Source: Pedobacter nanyangensis (lineage in GTDB: Bacteria; Bacteroidota; Bacteroidia; Sphingobacteriales; Sphingobacteriaceae). From it: a stretch of DNA of 55,160 nt. Every line of letters starts with the position of its first letter. The stretch's first letter is position 1. This document shows positions 39,702 to 48,986 of the stretch, piece by piece. The translations under genes were made by a program, and so were the position numbers. The notes beneath the pieces are model-generated. The model had not been told where the DNA came from. It saw only the letters and a list, made by a program, of their open reading frames with translations, and did not search any database. Location: positions 1 to 55,160 of the forward strand of contig NZ_QMHO01000019.1 in the NCBI RefSeq assembly GCF_003313505.1, read 5' to 3'.

Positions 39702-41618
39702 CTATTTAACTTTAGCATCTGTTGCACCATTATTCAAAATGGTTTCGGCCACCACACTACGCTTGCCGCTTGGGGTAATTACAATGGTTTTTAATACTTT
39801 TTTGGTGCCTTGTGGCACATTAATGTTTAAAGGCTGGGTGTATTCGGCCGCATTTTCGGAAGGGCGGTACCCATCTAAAGTATAGTAAACCTTGGCACCC
39901 AAAACAGCTGCAGCTAAAGTAATGACATGGTTTTCTCCATTGATGATTTTACTTGGTTGTCCAACAGCTGTGGGTACCCAATAGTTGGTTGATGTTTGGT
40001 CCAATCTGGCCAAATGTAAAGGTAAGCGCTCGTTACTAAAGTTATTCATATCTTTTCTGGCAAGCGGTGTCCAAGCAATTTCGGCCAAGGAATAAATTCT
40101 AGGGAAAACCATGTATTCTGCTTTTGACGGTGTTTCGATATACTCGGTCCATAGGTTAGCCTGCACCCCTTTGATGTATTTCTTTTGATCTTCGGTAAGC
40201 ACATCGGGTACGGGATTGTAATTATAAACCTTGATAAAATCAGCATAGCCGTTGCCCCGTCCGCTAATGGTTAGTGGTTCGTCTTCTGATGTTGATTGCT
40301 TATGATCGAAATACAAACCATTTGATCCGGGGGTCATTAGTACATCGTGGTTTTGCTGTGCGGCTTCAATACCTCCTTTTTCGCCTCGCCAGCTCATTAC
40401 TGTAGCATTTGGGGCCAAACCGCCTTCCAAAATCTCATCCCAACCAATAATTGAGCGTCCTTTACCATTCAGGTATTTTTCGATACGTTGGATAAAATAG
40501 CTTTGGAGCCCGTGTTCGTCTTTAAGGTTTTTTTCCTTGATCAATTGCTGGCAAAATTCAGACTCCTTCCAATATTTCTTTGGAGCTTCATCGCCACCGA
40601 TGTGGATGTACTTGGAAGGAAAAATGGCGATCACTTCATCTAACACGTCCTGCAAAAAGTTGAAAGTATTTTCGGAAGGCACAAAGATGTCATCAAACAC
40701 CCCCCAGGTTTGCTGAACCTGCTTACCGTTTCTGGGGCCAGACCAAGGTGTTTTATCTCCTATTGGAGTATCTCTATCAGGGAAACAGCTTAACTCGGGA
40801 TAAGCAGCAATTGCTGCCGAACCGTGCCCAGGGAGCTCTATTTCTGGAATAACATTGATATATCTGGCTGCAGCATAGGCAACAATCTCTTTTGCTTCGG
40901 CCTGTGTATAGTAACCTTTGTAAACTTGGTTATCGGTTCCGCCAGTACCTGGGTAATTGCCAATGATGGTTCCGTTCCTACTGGCGCCAATTTCGGTAAG
41001 TTTGGGGTACTTTTTGATTTCCAGCCTCCAGCCCTGATCTTCCGTTAGGTGCCAATGAAAATTATTCAGTTTGTACTGCGCCATCACATCCAGGTATTTC
41101 TTGATGAAAGAAAGAGGGAAAAAATGGCGGCCCACGTCTAAATGTAAACCACGGTAACTAAAGCGCGGGTAGTCGTTAATTTCTGCGTTTTGAATATTGA
41201 TGGCACCGGCCTGCTTTTGATCGGGCACCAATTGCATAAAAGACTGTAGGGCGTAAAATAGTCCCGCATCTTTACCAATCAACTTAATTTTACCGCTACT
41301 TATTTTAATTTGGTAGCCTTCGTTGGGTAGTTGGTCGGCGCCCGTACTGGTTAGCTCTATGGCTTTTTGTCCGGCAACTAAGGTTTTCACCAGTTTCAGA
41401 TTTAATCCCTTGGTTGCCACAAATGACCGAAGTGTTTCGGCTATTTTAGCGTTTTTAGGATTGCTGTTGAGTAAAACAACGTTTTTATCGAGAATAAAAC
41501 TCCCGCTTCCTTTTTGTACGGATACCGGGGCAGGAATAATCCCCATATTGGCATCGGTTTGTGCTTGGGCATTTAGTAAAAATAACGCAGCGAAAGCCGT
41601 TAAAAAAAATTTTTTCAT
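39702..41618 (-). CDS. GH20 beta-N-acetylhexosaminidase
   Basis: Protein of 638 residues: signal peptide (about 1-20), N-terminal GH20b domain (about 27-150), catalytic TIM barrel (about 152-500) with RGLHLDVGRHFFP, FHWHLTEDQGWRLEI and the catalytic pair D343-E344 in YIHIGGDEAPKKYW, and a C-terminal beta domain (about 545-638, KVYYTLDGYRPSENA, a chitobiase C-like fold). It releases terminal GlcNAc or GalNAc from glycans in the periplasm or at the surface by substrate-assisted catalysis. It is unlinked to the alginate locus and is probably a glycan or peptidoglycan recycling enzyme. Confidence 0.95.
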   Translation of the reverse strand: MKKFFLTAFAALFLLNAQAQTDANMGIIPAPVSVQKGSGSFILDKNVVLLNSNPKNAKIAETLRSFVATKGLNLKLVKTLVAGQKAIELTSTGADQLPNEGYQIKISSGKIKLIGKDAGLFYALQSFMQLVPDQKQAGAINIQNAEINDYPRFSYRGLHLDVGRHFFPLSFIKKYLDVMAQYKLNNFHWHLTEDQGWRLEIKKYPKLTEIGASRNGTIIGNYPGTGGTDNQVYKGYYTQAEAKEIVAYAAARYINVIPEIELPGHGSAAIAAYPELSCFPDRDTPIGDKTPWSGPRNGKQVQQTWGVFDDIFVPSENTFNFLQDVLDEVIAIFPSKYIHIGGDEAPKKYWKESEFCQQLIKEKNLKDEHGLQSYFIQRIEKYLNGKGRSIIGWDEILEGGLAPNATVMSWRGEKGGIEAAQQNHDVLMTPGSNGLYFDHKQSTSEDEPLTISGRGNGYADFIKVYNYNPVPDVLTEDQKKYIKGVQANLWTEYIETPSKAEYMVFPRIYSLAEIAWTPLARKDMNNFSNERLPLHLARLDQTSTNYWVPTAVGQPSKIINGENHVITLAAAVLGAKVYYTLDGYRPSENAAEYTQPLNINVPQGTKKVLKTIVITPSGKRSVVAETILNNGATDAKVK

Positions 41619-41729
41619 CAGTTTTGGTTTATGATATTTTGGTTTGGGTTAAGGCTATTAACAAGCACTTTAACGCTACAAGATATAAATTTTGGTCCTT
41701 AGCGAGAAGGAAAAAGTGAAAACATAAAA

Positions 41730-41758
41730 AAAGCTTCCCAATTGTTTTGGGAAGCTTT
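41730..41758 (-). terminator. Rho-independent terminator of trxB
   Basis: Perfect 12-bp arms AAAGCTTCCCAA (41730-41741) and TTGGGAAGCTTT (41747-41758), followed on the - strand by a T run (TTTTTTTATG). It lies 21 nt beyond the trxB stop codon. Confidence 0.85.
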
Positions 41759-41779
41759 CGGAATATGGTTATGGATTAA

Positions 41780-42736
41780 CTATTTAGTATCTGCCTTAGC
41801 AGCCAAATATCTTTCAGCATCAAGAGCGGCCATACAGCCCGAACCCGCAGCGGTAATTGCTTGTCTGTAGTAACTATCTTGTACGTCGCCGCAGGCAAAA
41901 ACACCTTCGATATTTGTTTTAGAAGTACCCGGAATAGTTTGCAAATAGCCTGTTTCGTCCATATCTAACCATCCTTTAAACATATCTGTATTAGGTTTGT
42001 GGCCAATAGCTACAAAGAAACCTTCTATATCCAAGGTAGTTGCCTCCTCTGTTTTATGGTTAAATACTTTTACACCTGTTACATTTTTGCCATTTCCAAT
42101 AACCTCGGTAGTTTCTGTATTGTAAAGTACTTCGATATTTTCGGTATTTAGCACACGGTGAACCATTGCTTTTGAAGCTCTAAATTCATCTCTACGTACC
42201 AGCATATAAACTTTTTTACAAAGTTTGGCCAGGTAAGTTGCCTCTTCGGCAGCAGTATCTCCAGCACCTACTATGGCTACAGTTTGGCCTTTGAAGAAGA
42301 AACCATCGCAAACAGCGCAAGCTGATACGCCAAAGCCATTGTATTGCTGCTCACTTGGCAGGCCTAACCATTTGGCTTTTGCACCGGTTGCAATAATCAC
42401 CGAATCGGCTAAAATGGTTTTGGTTTCATCTACGGTTACTTTGTGCGGTAATGACGAAAAATCAACGGAGCTTACGTATCCAAAACGGATTTGCGTACCG
42501 AAACGTTCAGCCTGGTTTTTAAAGTCTTCCATCATTTCAGGTCCCATAATCCCGTTAGGATAGCCAGGAAAGTTGTCTACATCGGTAGTTTGGGTAAGCT
42601 GGCCGCCCATTTCCATACCGGTATATAATACGGGTTTCAAATCGGCTCTAGCTGCATAAATAGCCGCAGTATAACCTGCTGGTCCAGAACCAATTATCAA
42701 ACATTCTACGTGTTCTAATTCTTCTTGTTGAGACAT
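41780..42736 (-). CDS. trxB: Thioredoxin reductase
   Basis: NADPH-dependent flavoprotein of 318 residues from the ATG at 42736 (MSQQEELEH); a 7-residue longer frame from 42757 is less typical. FAD-binding IIGSGPAGYTAAIYAARA at 14-31, redox-active C140-A-V-C143, NADPH-binding VGAGDTAAEEATYLA and the FAD C-terminal motif GVFACGDVQDSYYRQAITAAGSGCMAALDAE are all present. It keeps thioredoxin reduced in the cytoplasm. A strong terminator follows it. Confidence 0.97.
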   Translation of the reverse strand: MSQQEELEHVECLIIGSGPAGYTAAIYAARADLKPVLYTGMEMGGQLTQTTDVDNFPGYPNGIMGPEMMEDFKNQAERFGTQIRFGYVSSVDFSSLPHKVTVDETKTILADSVIIATGAKAKWLGLPSEQQYNGFGVSACAVCDGFFFKGQTVAIVGAGDTAAEEATYLAKLCKKVYMLVRRDEFRASKAMVHRVLNTENIEVLYNTETTEVIGNGKNVTGVKVFNHKTEEATTLDIEGFFVAIGHKPNTDMFKGWLDMDETGYLQTIPGTSKTNIEGVFACGDVQDSYYRQAITAAGSGCMAALDAERYLAAKADTK

Positions 42737-42857
42737 TGTGTGTAATTTGTGATGCAAATTTAATCTTTATGCCTTAAAGCGCAATATTTGTGGAGAAAGA
42801 TGAAATTGTGGAGATAATTTGTTTAGTTGCCAGGGCTATAGCAGCTAGGGGTTAGTT

Positions 42858-44018
42858 CTATTTTCCTTTATTAGCCTTAAGCAGGCGCACAAAGTTTCCG
42901 CCCAATATTTTATGGATATCGGCTTCGCTGTAGCCTCTTTTTAAAAGTGCAGCGGTTATTTTAGGAAAATCAGCTACGCTATCAATACCCTGCGGGAAAG
43001 ATTCGGCTCCGTCAAAGTCGGCACCAATTCCTACATGGTCTACGCCAATTAATTTTACGATATGATCAATGTGGTCTACCACTTTTTCAACGCTCGGCCT
43101 AATTTCATCGGCTTCTGCTTTATGCAAGCTAATGAGGGTATCAATCGCTTTTGATCTTCCATATTTATCACTTAGCATTTTGAGTTCATCTTTGTACTTG
43201 GCCAAAAATCCCTGTTGCTTTTTGGAGTAGGTCGAATCCAAAAAACCACTATAGAAATTCAACGAAATTATGCCGCCGTTTTTCCCTACGGCTTTGATCT
43301 GATCATCTTTTAAATTTCTGGGAATGGGATTAATGGCGTGCACACAACTGTGAGATACCAAGATAGGTTTCTTTGACGCCTTAATGGCGTCGTAAAATGT
43401 TTGTTCTCCCACGTGAGACAAATCCACCAATACCCCAAGATCATTTAATTTTTTCACCACTGATTTTCCAAAATCATTTAGCCCTGGCTGAGCAATTTTA
43501 CCCTTGCTTTCTTCAGCGGCAGAACTTGCCCAGGGAGTGCTGTTATTCCAGGTAAGCGTTAGATAGATCATGCCCCTTTTGGCCAAGGCCTCAAGTTTGT
43601 TCAGGTCACTTTCAATCATGTGGCCTCCTTCTACCCCAATTAAGGCGGCTAGTTTATTTTGCTTCACTGCTTTTTCCAGTTCCTGAGCGTTAGTAGCCAG
43701 GGCAATTTCGCCAGGATATCTTTTGATTAGGCTATACAGCGAATCGATCTGCCTATTGGCCAAATCAAATCCACCTTTTTCATCGCACCAAATTGAAAAA
43801 ACCTGTACATCAAGGCCACCCTGTTTGGCCCTCACCAAATCAAAATTACCTGATGATTGCAGTTTTCCAACATCTATCCCAGATTGTATTTGGTTATAGA
43901 GAATATCGCCATGCGTATCCACCATTATCGCTTTACGATGTATCGCCTCACTAGCTGTTTGCGCATAAGTGCTCAGCGCCAGCACGGTGGCGGCCAATAG
44001 GACCAATTGTTTCTTCAT
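42858..44018 (-). CDS. M19 family membrane dipeptidase
   Basis: Protein of 386 residues with a signal peptide (MKKQLVLLAATVLALSTYAQ). Zinc-site motifs of renal-dipeptidase-type enzymes are visible: H36-x-D38 (MVDTHGDIL), IGVEGGHMIESDLNKLEALAKRGMIYLTLTWN, LVSHSCVHAINPIPRNL and HVGIGADFDGAE. It hydrolyses dipeptides, probably in the periplasm. It begins 3 nt before... the next gene on the same strand ends at 44020, so the two are closely spaced and probably co-transcribed. Confidence 0.93.
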   Translation of the reverse strand: MKKQLVLLAATVLALSTYAQTASEAIHRKAIMVDTHGDILYNQIQSGIDVGKLQSSGNFDLVRAKQGGLDVQVFSIWCDEKGGFDLANRQIDSLYSLIKRYPGEIALATNAQELEKAVKQNKLAALIGVEGGHMIESDLNKLEALAKRGMIYLTLTWNNSTPWASSAAEESKGKIAQPGLNDFGKSVVKKLNDLGVLVDLSHVGEQTFYDAIKASKKPILVSHSCVHAINPIPRNLKDDQIKAVGKNGGIISLNFYSGFLDSTYSKKQQGFLAKYKDELKMLSDKYGRSKAIDTLISLHKAEADEIRPSVEKVVDHIDHIVKLIGVDHVGIGADFDGAESFPQGIDSVADFPKITAALLKRGYSEADIHKILGGNFVRLLKANKGK

Positions 44019-44019
44019 G

Positions 44020-44628
44020 TTATTCTATTGCTTGTATTTCTTCGCGGGTAAGCCTGCTTGTACTGATCAGTTTATCTTCGTTAAAGATTTCTTTAGTTCT
44101 CCTTTTCAAATTATACCAAGTGCCGTCTTTTAGCCCATTCTTATAGTGTCCATATATTTCTCGCCTACCTTTGTAATTAAAGAGCGCAATGTCTCCATGT
44201 AATTTACCATTTAAGTAAGTACGATATCCCAGTATTTTTCCATCAGGAAAATAATCCGTCCATTTTCCTTCCTCTAGCCCATCCACATATGATCCATCCT
44301 GCGTAATATATCTGTCTGTTTTTGCATTCTTAAAGTTGGTAAAATTCTCGTCGTTATAGTCGTAAATACTTCCATAAAAAATAAACTTCCCATGCGGTTT
44401 AGCGAGCTGCTCATCTTTATAAGCGCCCGAAAGCATTAAATTATCGTACAGATCGTACCGTTTCAGTACCCATAAGTCTTCGCCACTTAATTTTCCATAA
44501 ACACCGTAGGAAGTGGCCTGCCGGGCATCGGAAACAATTCTATTTCCATTAAAATAGATAGGCTTGGCTTGAGAAAAAACCTGTAAAACGGCACCAAAGC
44601 AAAAAAATATCAGCAGTTTATATTTCAT
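44020..44628 (-). CDS. MORN/YwqK-like repeat protein
   Basis: Protein of 202 residues with a signal peptide (about 1-19). It contains MORN-type repeats: DLYDNLMLSGAYKDEQ, GSYVDGLEEGKWTDYFPDGKIL, TYLNGKLHGDIALFNYKGR and HYKNGLKDGTWYNL. Databases often label such proteins YwqK antitoxin, but no toxin partner is present here and the repeats are generic. It lies directly upstream of the M19 dipeptidase gene (1-nt gap) and 5 nt downstream of the carboxylase gene, so all three form one operon. Function unknown. Confidence 0.82.
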   Translation of the reverse strand: MKYKLLIFFCFGAVLQVFSQAKPIYFNGNRIVSDARQATSYGVYGKLSGEDLWVLKRYDLYDNLMLSGAYKDEQLAKPHGKFIFYGSIYDYNDENFTNFKNAKTDRYITQDGSYVDGLEEGKWTDYFPDGKILGYRTYLNGKLHGDIALFNYKGRREIYGHYKNGLKDGTWYNLKRRTKEIFNEDKLISTSRLTREEIQAIE

Positions 44629-44633
44629 CGTGT

Positions 44634-46262
44634 TTAAGTTTGAATAACCCCAACGTTAAAAGCTTTTCGAATAGGCGATTGGTTGGCGGCCTCAATTCCC
44701 ATGGAAATAACCTTACGGGTTTCCAGAGGATCTATGACCCCATCTACCCATAAACGTGATGCGGCGTAATATGGTGTAGTTTGAGCGTTATATTTATTGG
44801 TGATATCATCCAGTAATTGGTTTCTCTTATCTTCGGCAAGGGTTTCTCCTTTTGCTTTCAGGGCACTTTCCTGAATTTGGAGCAATACCTTGGCAGCTTG
44901 CGCACCTCCCATTACCGCAATCTTTGCGCTTGGCCAGGCATAAATCAATCTTGGATCGTAAGCTTTGCCGCACATAGCATAATTGCCCGCACCGTATGAA
45001 TTGCCCAACACCACCGTAAATTTTGGAACTACGGAATTAGCTACTGTATTTACCATTTTGGCCCCGTCCTTAATAATGCCGCCTTGCTCAGACCTGCTTC
45101 CTACCATAAATCCTGTAACATCATGTAAAAACACCAAAGGGATTTTCTTTTGGTTGCAGTTCATGATAAAACGGCTGGCTTTATCGGCACTGTCAGAGTA
45201 AATTACGCCACCAAACTGCATTTCGCCTTTTTTTGATTTAACTACTTTGCGCTGGTTGGCTACAATGCCCACGGCCCAACCGTCTATGCGGCCCAAACCG
45301 CATATTATGCTCTGGCCATACAGTTCCTTATATTCCTCAAACTCCGAATTGTCCACCAAACGCATGATTATTTCTTTCATATCGTAGGGTTTCTCTCGAT
45401 TATCGGGCAATATACCATAAATATCCTCTGGTTTCAATTTTGGCGGAGCAGGCTTAACACGATCAAAGCCGGCGTTTTCTGGTGCACCCAACATGCTCAT
45501 GATATTCCTGATACTGTCCAAACAGGCTTGGTCATTGGGGTGCTTATAATCAGTAACGCCAGATATTTCGCAGTGCGTGGTTGCTCCGCCCAAGGTTTCG
45601 TTGTCGATGTCTTCGCCTATGGCCGATTTCACCAAGTACGACCCCGCTAAAAACACCGATCCCGTACCGTCTACAATCATGGCCTCATCGCTCATAATAG
45701 GCAAATAGGCCCCTCCAGCTACACATGAGCCCATAATGGCCGCAATTTGTACTATTCCTTCCGATGACATGATCGCGTTGTTCCTAAAAATACGTCCAAA
45801 ATGCTCTTTATCAGGAAAAATTTCATCCTGCATGGGCAGATAAACGCCAGCGCTATCCACCAAATAAATAATTGGCAAACGGTTTTCCATGGCAATTTCC
45901 TGTGCACGTAGATTTTTCTTTGCCGTCATTGGAAACCAGGCCCCCGCTTTTACGGTAGCATCATTAGCTACCACTACACATTGCCTGCCCGATACGTAGC
46001 CAATTTTCACCACTACTCCTGCACTTGGGCAACCACCTTCCGCTTCGTACATGCCCTCGGCGGCAAAAGCACCCACTTCAATGGCAGGCCTTTCCTTGTC
46101 CAACAAATAATCAATTCGCTCCCTTGCCAAAAGTTTTCCTTTTTCTTTTTGTTTAGCGGCACTTTTCTGGCCGCCGCCCAGGTAAACTTTTTTTAGTTTT
46201 TCTTTCAATTGGTAGACTAACTGTTTATTGTAGTCCTCATTCTTGTTAAATGATAAATCCAT
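44634..46262 (-). CDS. Acyl-CoA carboxylase, carboxyltransferase (beta) subunit
   Basis: Protein of 542 residues from the ATG at 46262 (MDLSFNKNEDYNKQL); the frame extends to 46349 but the added 29 residues look unlike the family. It has crotonase-fold carboxyltransferase motifs in both halves: GGCPSAGVVVKIGYVSGR, YLVDSAGVYLPMQDEIFPD, GSCVAGGAYLPIMSDEAMIVDGTGSVFLAGS, VTGFMVGSRSEQGGIIKDGAKMV and GNSYGAGNYAMCGKAYDPRLIYAWPSAKIAVMGG. It best resembles methylcrotonyl-CoA carboxylase beta (leucine degradation), though propionyl-CoA carboxylase is possible. The biotin-carrying alpha subunit is not in the window. Confidence 0.92.
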   Translation of the reverse strand: MDLSFNKNEDYNKQLVYQLKEKLKKVYLGGGQKSAAKQKEKGKLLARERIDYLLDKERPAIEVGAFAAEGMYEAEGGCPSAGVVVKIGYVSGRQCVVVANDATVKAGAWFPMTAKKNLRAQEIAMENRLPIIYLVDSAGVYLPMQDEIFPDKEHFGRIFRNNAIMSSEGIVQIAAIMGSCVAGGAYLPIMSDEAMIVDGTGSVFLAGSYLVKSAIGEDIDNETLGGATTHCEISGVTDYKHPNDQACLDSIRNIMSMLGAPENAGFDRVKPAPPKLKPEDIYGILPDNREKPYDMKEIIMRLVDNSEFEEYKELYGQSIICGLGRIDGWAVGIVANQRKVVKSKKGEMQFGGVIYSDSADKASRFIMNCNQKKIPLVFLHDVTGFMVGSRSEQGGIIKDGAKMVNTVANSVVPKFTVVLGNSYGAGNYAMCGKAYDPRLIYAWPSAKIAVMGGAQAAKVLLQIQESALKAKGETLAEDKRNQLLDDITNKYNAQTTPYYAASRLWVDGVIDPLETRKVISMGIEAANQSPIRKAFNVGVIQT

Positions 46263-46347
46263 ACTGGTTTTAAATTTGGTTTTTGGTCTTGGCTGCACAG
46301 TTACACAGCCAACGATGCTAAAATAGCATTTTAAGCGTTGTAGTAGC
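46263..46347. promoter_or_regulatory. Divergent promoter region with two dyads
   Basis: A region of 85 nt between divergent starts. It holds TTGGCTG...CAGCCAA (46289-46312, 7-bp arms, 10-nt loop) and ATGCTA AAA TAGCAT (46315-46329, perfect). Either may be an operator shared by both genes. Confidence 0.45.
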
Positions 46348-47055
46348 ATGAAATGGCTGATAATTTTTACAATAATGGTTAGCGGAAACCTCGCTTTTGC
46401 CCAAAAATTCGGCTTTCCAAAGCTGGTATCGCAAAGCGATAAAATCCATCACCTGATTCCCAAAAACTGGAAGGTTTTAGATTCGGTACGGGGTGATTTG
46501 AACCGCGACCAACAACCAGATTTGGTCTTGATTTTAGAGTACAACCAAGCAATTGATGAAGACAGGGCGTATGGCAATTATGAAATAGAATTAATTACCG
46601 AAACCCAAAAACCCAGAATGCTGGCCATTTATTTTAAATCGGGCAATAGGTACCGTTTGGCGCTTCAAAACAACGATTTCATTTTACGTTCCGAAGAAGG
46701 TGGTAAATTAGGTGATCCTTTAAAAGGCCTTAGGGTAGATAAAAACAACCTGGCCCTGTCTTTTGAAGGTGGAAATGCCTGGCGCTGGAAACTTAATTAT
46801 GAGTTCCAATACCTACAAAATCAATGGAACTTGGTTACCGCCAATAATGTTTACTACAACAATGAAACTGGCGAGATGGTAGACAAACAGTATGATTTTG
46901 TTGACCGTACCATTAAAACCGTGGTAGGAAGTATTTTTAAGCGTAATATTTCCAATGAAACGGAGGAGGATATCTTGGTATTTTCGCAACCCAGAACTTT
47001 AAGCGATTTTAAAAAGCCCTGGACCTGGGAGGTAACCAAAGATAATTATTTGTAA
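46348..47055 (+). CDS. Secreted protein of unknown function
   Basis: Protein of 235 residues with a signal peptide (MKWLIIFTIMVSGNLAFAQ). It has LDSVRGDLNRDQQPDLVLILEYN, a D-x-N-x-D-x-x-x-D loop like those of FG-GAP/VCBS proteins, and many W/Y-rich beta-strand segments. I cannot assign a function. It is divergent from the carboxylase gene and convergent with the cystathionine synthase-like gene; a bidirectional terminator lies after its stop. Confidence 0.78.
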   Translation: MKWLIIFTIMVSGNLAFAQKFGFPKLVSQSDKIHHLIPKNWKVLDSVRGDLNRDQQPDLVLILEYNQAIDEDRAYGNYEIELITETQKPRMLAIYFKSGNRYRLALQNNDFILRSEEGGKLGDPLKGLRVDKNNLALSFEGGNAWRWKLNYEFQYLQNQWNLVTANNVYYNNETGEMVDKQYDFVDRTIKTVVGSIFKRNISNETEEDILVFSQPRTLSDFKKPWTWEVTKDNYL

Positions 47056-47070
47056 GTTGTACATCTATTA

Positions 47071-47100
47071 AAAAAGATTGGCGACAATGCCAATCTTTTT
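47071..47100. terminator. Bidirectional terminator between convergent genes
   Basis: Perfect 12-bp arms AAAAAGATTGGC (47071-47082) and GCCAATCTTTTT (47089-47100), with a T run on both strands, between the + gene ending at 47055 and the - gene ending at 47133. Confidence 0.85.
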
Positions 47101-47132
47101 AATTTTAACGCTATACTTTTCACTTAAAAGCG

Positions 47133-48494
47133 CTAGCCTTTTATCGCATTGATAATATCATACTGCGTAATGATATCAAACCTTCCATCTTCCAGCTCAA
47201 CCAAAACAGCACTGTTATCTTTATTAATTAAAGAAGATAGCCTATCGATAGAAGTATTTAAATCTACAAAAGGGAAAGTTGGGCCCATCACGGTTTCTAC
47301 CGTTGCTGATTTTACACTGGGGTTTTCCAACAAGGCACTCAGGATATCGCTTTCTTCCAATTTGCCTACCAACATTCCCTTTTGGGTTACAGGTATTTGA
47401 GAAATGTTCATGGTACTCATGGCATTAAATGCTTCCGAAACGGTTTTCTCGCAATCGATGGTTACAATTTCACCTGTTTGCTTTTTAGCCAAGATGGTTC
47501 TGGCGGTTAATTTTTCATCCTTTAGGAAACCACGTTCACGCAACCAGTCTTCGTTGTACATCTTCCCCATATAGCGGCTTCCGTGGTCATGGAAAATCAC
47601 CACAACGACGTCCTCTGGTTTTAATTGGTCCTTTAGCTGCAATAAACCTGCTACAGCTGCTCCAGCAGAGTTGCCTATAAAAATCCCTTCCTGACGGCAA
47701 ACTTCTCTAGTCATCAGCGCAGCGTCTTTATCCGTTACCTTTTCAAAAAGATCAATCACCTCGAAGTTTACGTTAGCGGGCAAAAAGTCTTCGCCAATTC
47801 CCTCGGTAATATAAGGGTAGATTTCCTGCTTATCAAAGATACCTGTTTCTTTATATTTTTTGAATACAGAGCCGTAGGTATCAATGCCCCACACCTTAAT
47901 GTTCGGATTTTTCTCTTTCAGGTATTTTCCAGTTCCTGAAATAGTACCCCCTGTACCTACACCAACCACTAAATGCGTGATCTTTCCTTCGGTTTGTGCC
48001 CAAATTTCAGGGCCAGTTTGCTCATAGTGGGCTTGGCTGTTACTTAAATTATCGTACTGGTTAGGTTTCCAAGAGTTGGGAACTTCACGTTCTAAACGTG
48101 AAGACACAGAGTAGTAGGAACGTGGATCTTCTGGTTCAACGTTGGTGGGGCAAACAATTACCTCGGCACCAAAGGCCCGTAAGGCATCTACTTTTTCCTT
48201 AGATTGCTTATCGGTAGTGGTAAAAATACATTTGTATCCTTTAATGATTGCGGCCATGGCCAAACCCATTCCTGTATTACCAGATGTACCTTCGATGATG
48301 GTTCCTCCTGGCTTTAGTTTACCGCTCTTTTCGGCATCTTCAATCATTTTGATCGCCATACGATCTTTAATCGAATTACCTGGATTGGTTGTTTCTATTT
48401 TAGCTAATACGGTAGCAGGAATCTCTTTAACGATGCTGTTCAATTTTACCAATGGTGTATTACCAATGGTTTCCAATATATTGTTATACCACAT
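47133..48494 (-). CDS. Cystathionine beta-synthase-like PLP enzyme with CBS domain pair
   Basis: Protein of 453 residues. The N-terminal PLP fold (about 1-320) has GNTPLVKLNSI, the PLP lysine K43 in NPGNSIKDRMA, GTSGNTG, GVGTGGTISGTGKYLKEKNP and GIGEDFLP. Two CBS motifs follow (about 335-453, ILAKKQTGEIVTIDCEKTVSEAFNAM and VETVMGPTFPFVDLNTSID). The fold pair matches cystathionine beta-synthase without the N-terminal heme-binding segment; cysteine synthase activity is an alternative. The CBS pair may bind an adenosine ligand and control activity. It is a single-gene unit on the - strand. Confidence 0.93.
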   Translation of the reverse strand: MWYNNILETIGNTPLVKLNSIVKEIPATVLAKIETTNPGNSIKDRMAIKMIEDAEKSGKLKPGGTIIEGTSGNTGMGLAMAAIIKGYKCIFTTTDKQSKEKVDALRAFGAEVIVCPTNVEPEDPRSYYSVSSRLEREVPNSWKPNQYDNLSNSQAHYEQTGPEIWAQTEGKITHLVVGVGTGGTISGTGKYLKEKNPNIKVWGIDTYGSVFKKYKETGIFDKQEIYPYITEGIGEDFLPANVNFEVIDLFEKVTDKDAALMTREVCRQEGIFIGNSAGAAVAGLLQLKDQLKPEDVVVVIFHDHGSRYMGKMYNEDWLRERGFLKDEKLTARTILAKKQTGEIVTIDCEKTVSEAFNAMSTMNISQIPVTQKGMLVGKLEESDILSALLENPSVKSATVETVMGPTFPFVDLNTSIDRLSSLINKDNSAVLVELEDGRFDIITQYDIINAIKG

Positions 48495-48986
48495 GGCACA
48501 AAAATACGGAACAACAACAAGTATTTCACCCCGTAAAGCTTATTTAAAATTTAATTTTAAAAACATTTAATAAACAAAATTTAGTTTCATAACCTATAAA
48601 AATGATATACTTTATATACTATAAATTTGGTAAAATTCATTAATTGTATTTTCATTTGTTTCGCCGAAAGGCTAGAATTAATATTCGGGATAAGAAAATA
48701 TTTTTTGTGTATTTTAATTAGTTCTCAGGCCCAAAACATCAATTTCCTGCTACTATTTACGATTTTGTCGCTTTGCGGACAAACTTTTATTCATTAGTCA
48801 TGACATTGAGTTTGCTATGTGCCTATGGGTTTATTTGGTAAGCTTTGTGTTGTTGGTAAAGATAAAACACAACCATATAGGCACATAAGCGTATGTGCAA
48901 AACAGATTCCGTTTTCAGTAGAACGGAGAGGATTTGCTGGGGCTGGAGGCCTTGAAAAATCACAAAAAGCTTATCCCTAACGCACA
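48495..48986. other. Long intergenic region with a structured element
   Basis: A stretch of 492 nt without a gene, between the cystathionine synthase-like gene and dprA. Positions 48540-48720 are very A/T-rich. A nested inverted repeat lies at 48816-48887 and a weak hairpin (CCGTT / AACGG) near 48909-48926. No small protein frame with convincing features was found. Confidence 0.5.
48816..48887. repeat. Nested inverted repeat, candidate structured RNA or MITE remnant
   Basis: Perfect 11-bp outer arms TATGTGCCTAT (48816-48826) and ATAGGCACATA (48877-48887), with inner arms TTGTGTT (48845-48851) and AACACAA (48866-48872) around a 14-nt loop. A two-stem structure is plausible on either strand. 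No flanking target-site duplication was established. Confidence 0.5.

Noticed and set aside
39702..41618. GH20 hexosaminidase as part of the alginate locus
   Set aside because: It is separated by other operons, has no GntR operator and acts on amino sugars.
44020..44628. Toxin-antitoxin system (YwqK-like antitoxin)
   Set aside because: Only MORN-type repeats are visible, there is a signal peptide and no toxin gene adjoins it.
46263..46349. Longer start for the acyl-CoA carboxylase subunit
   Set aside because: The added 29 residues do not fit the family and would overlap the divergent gene's start.
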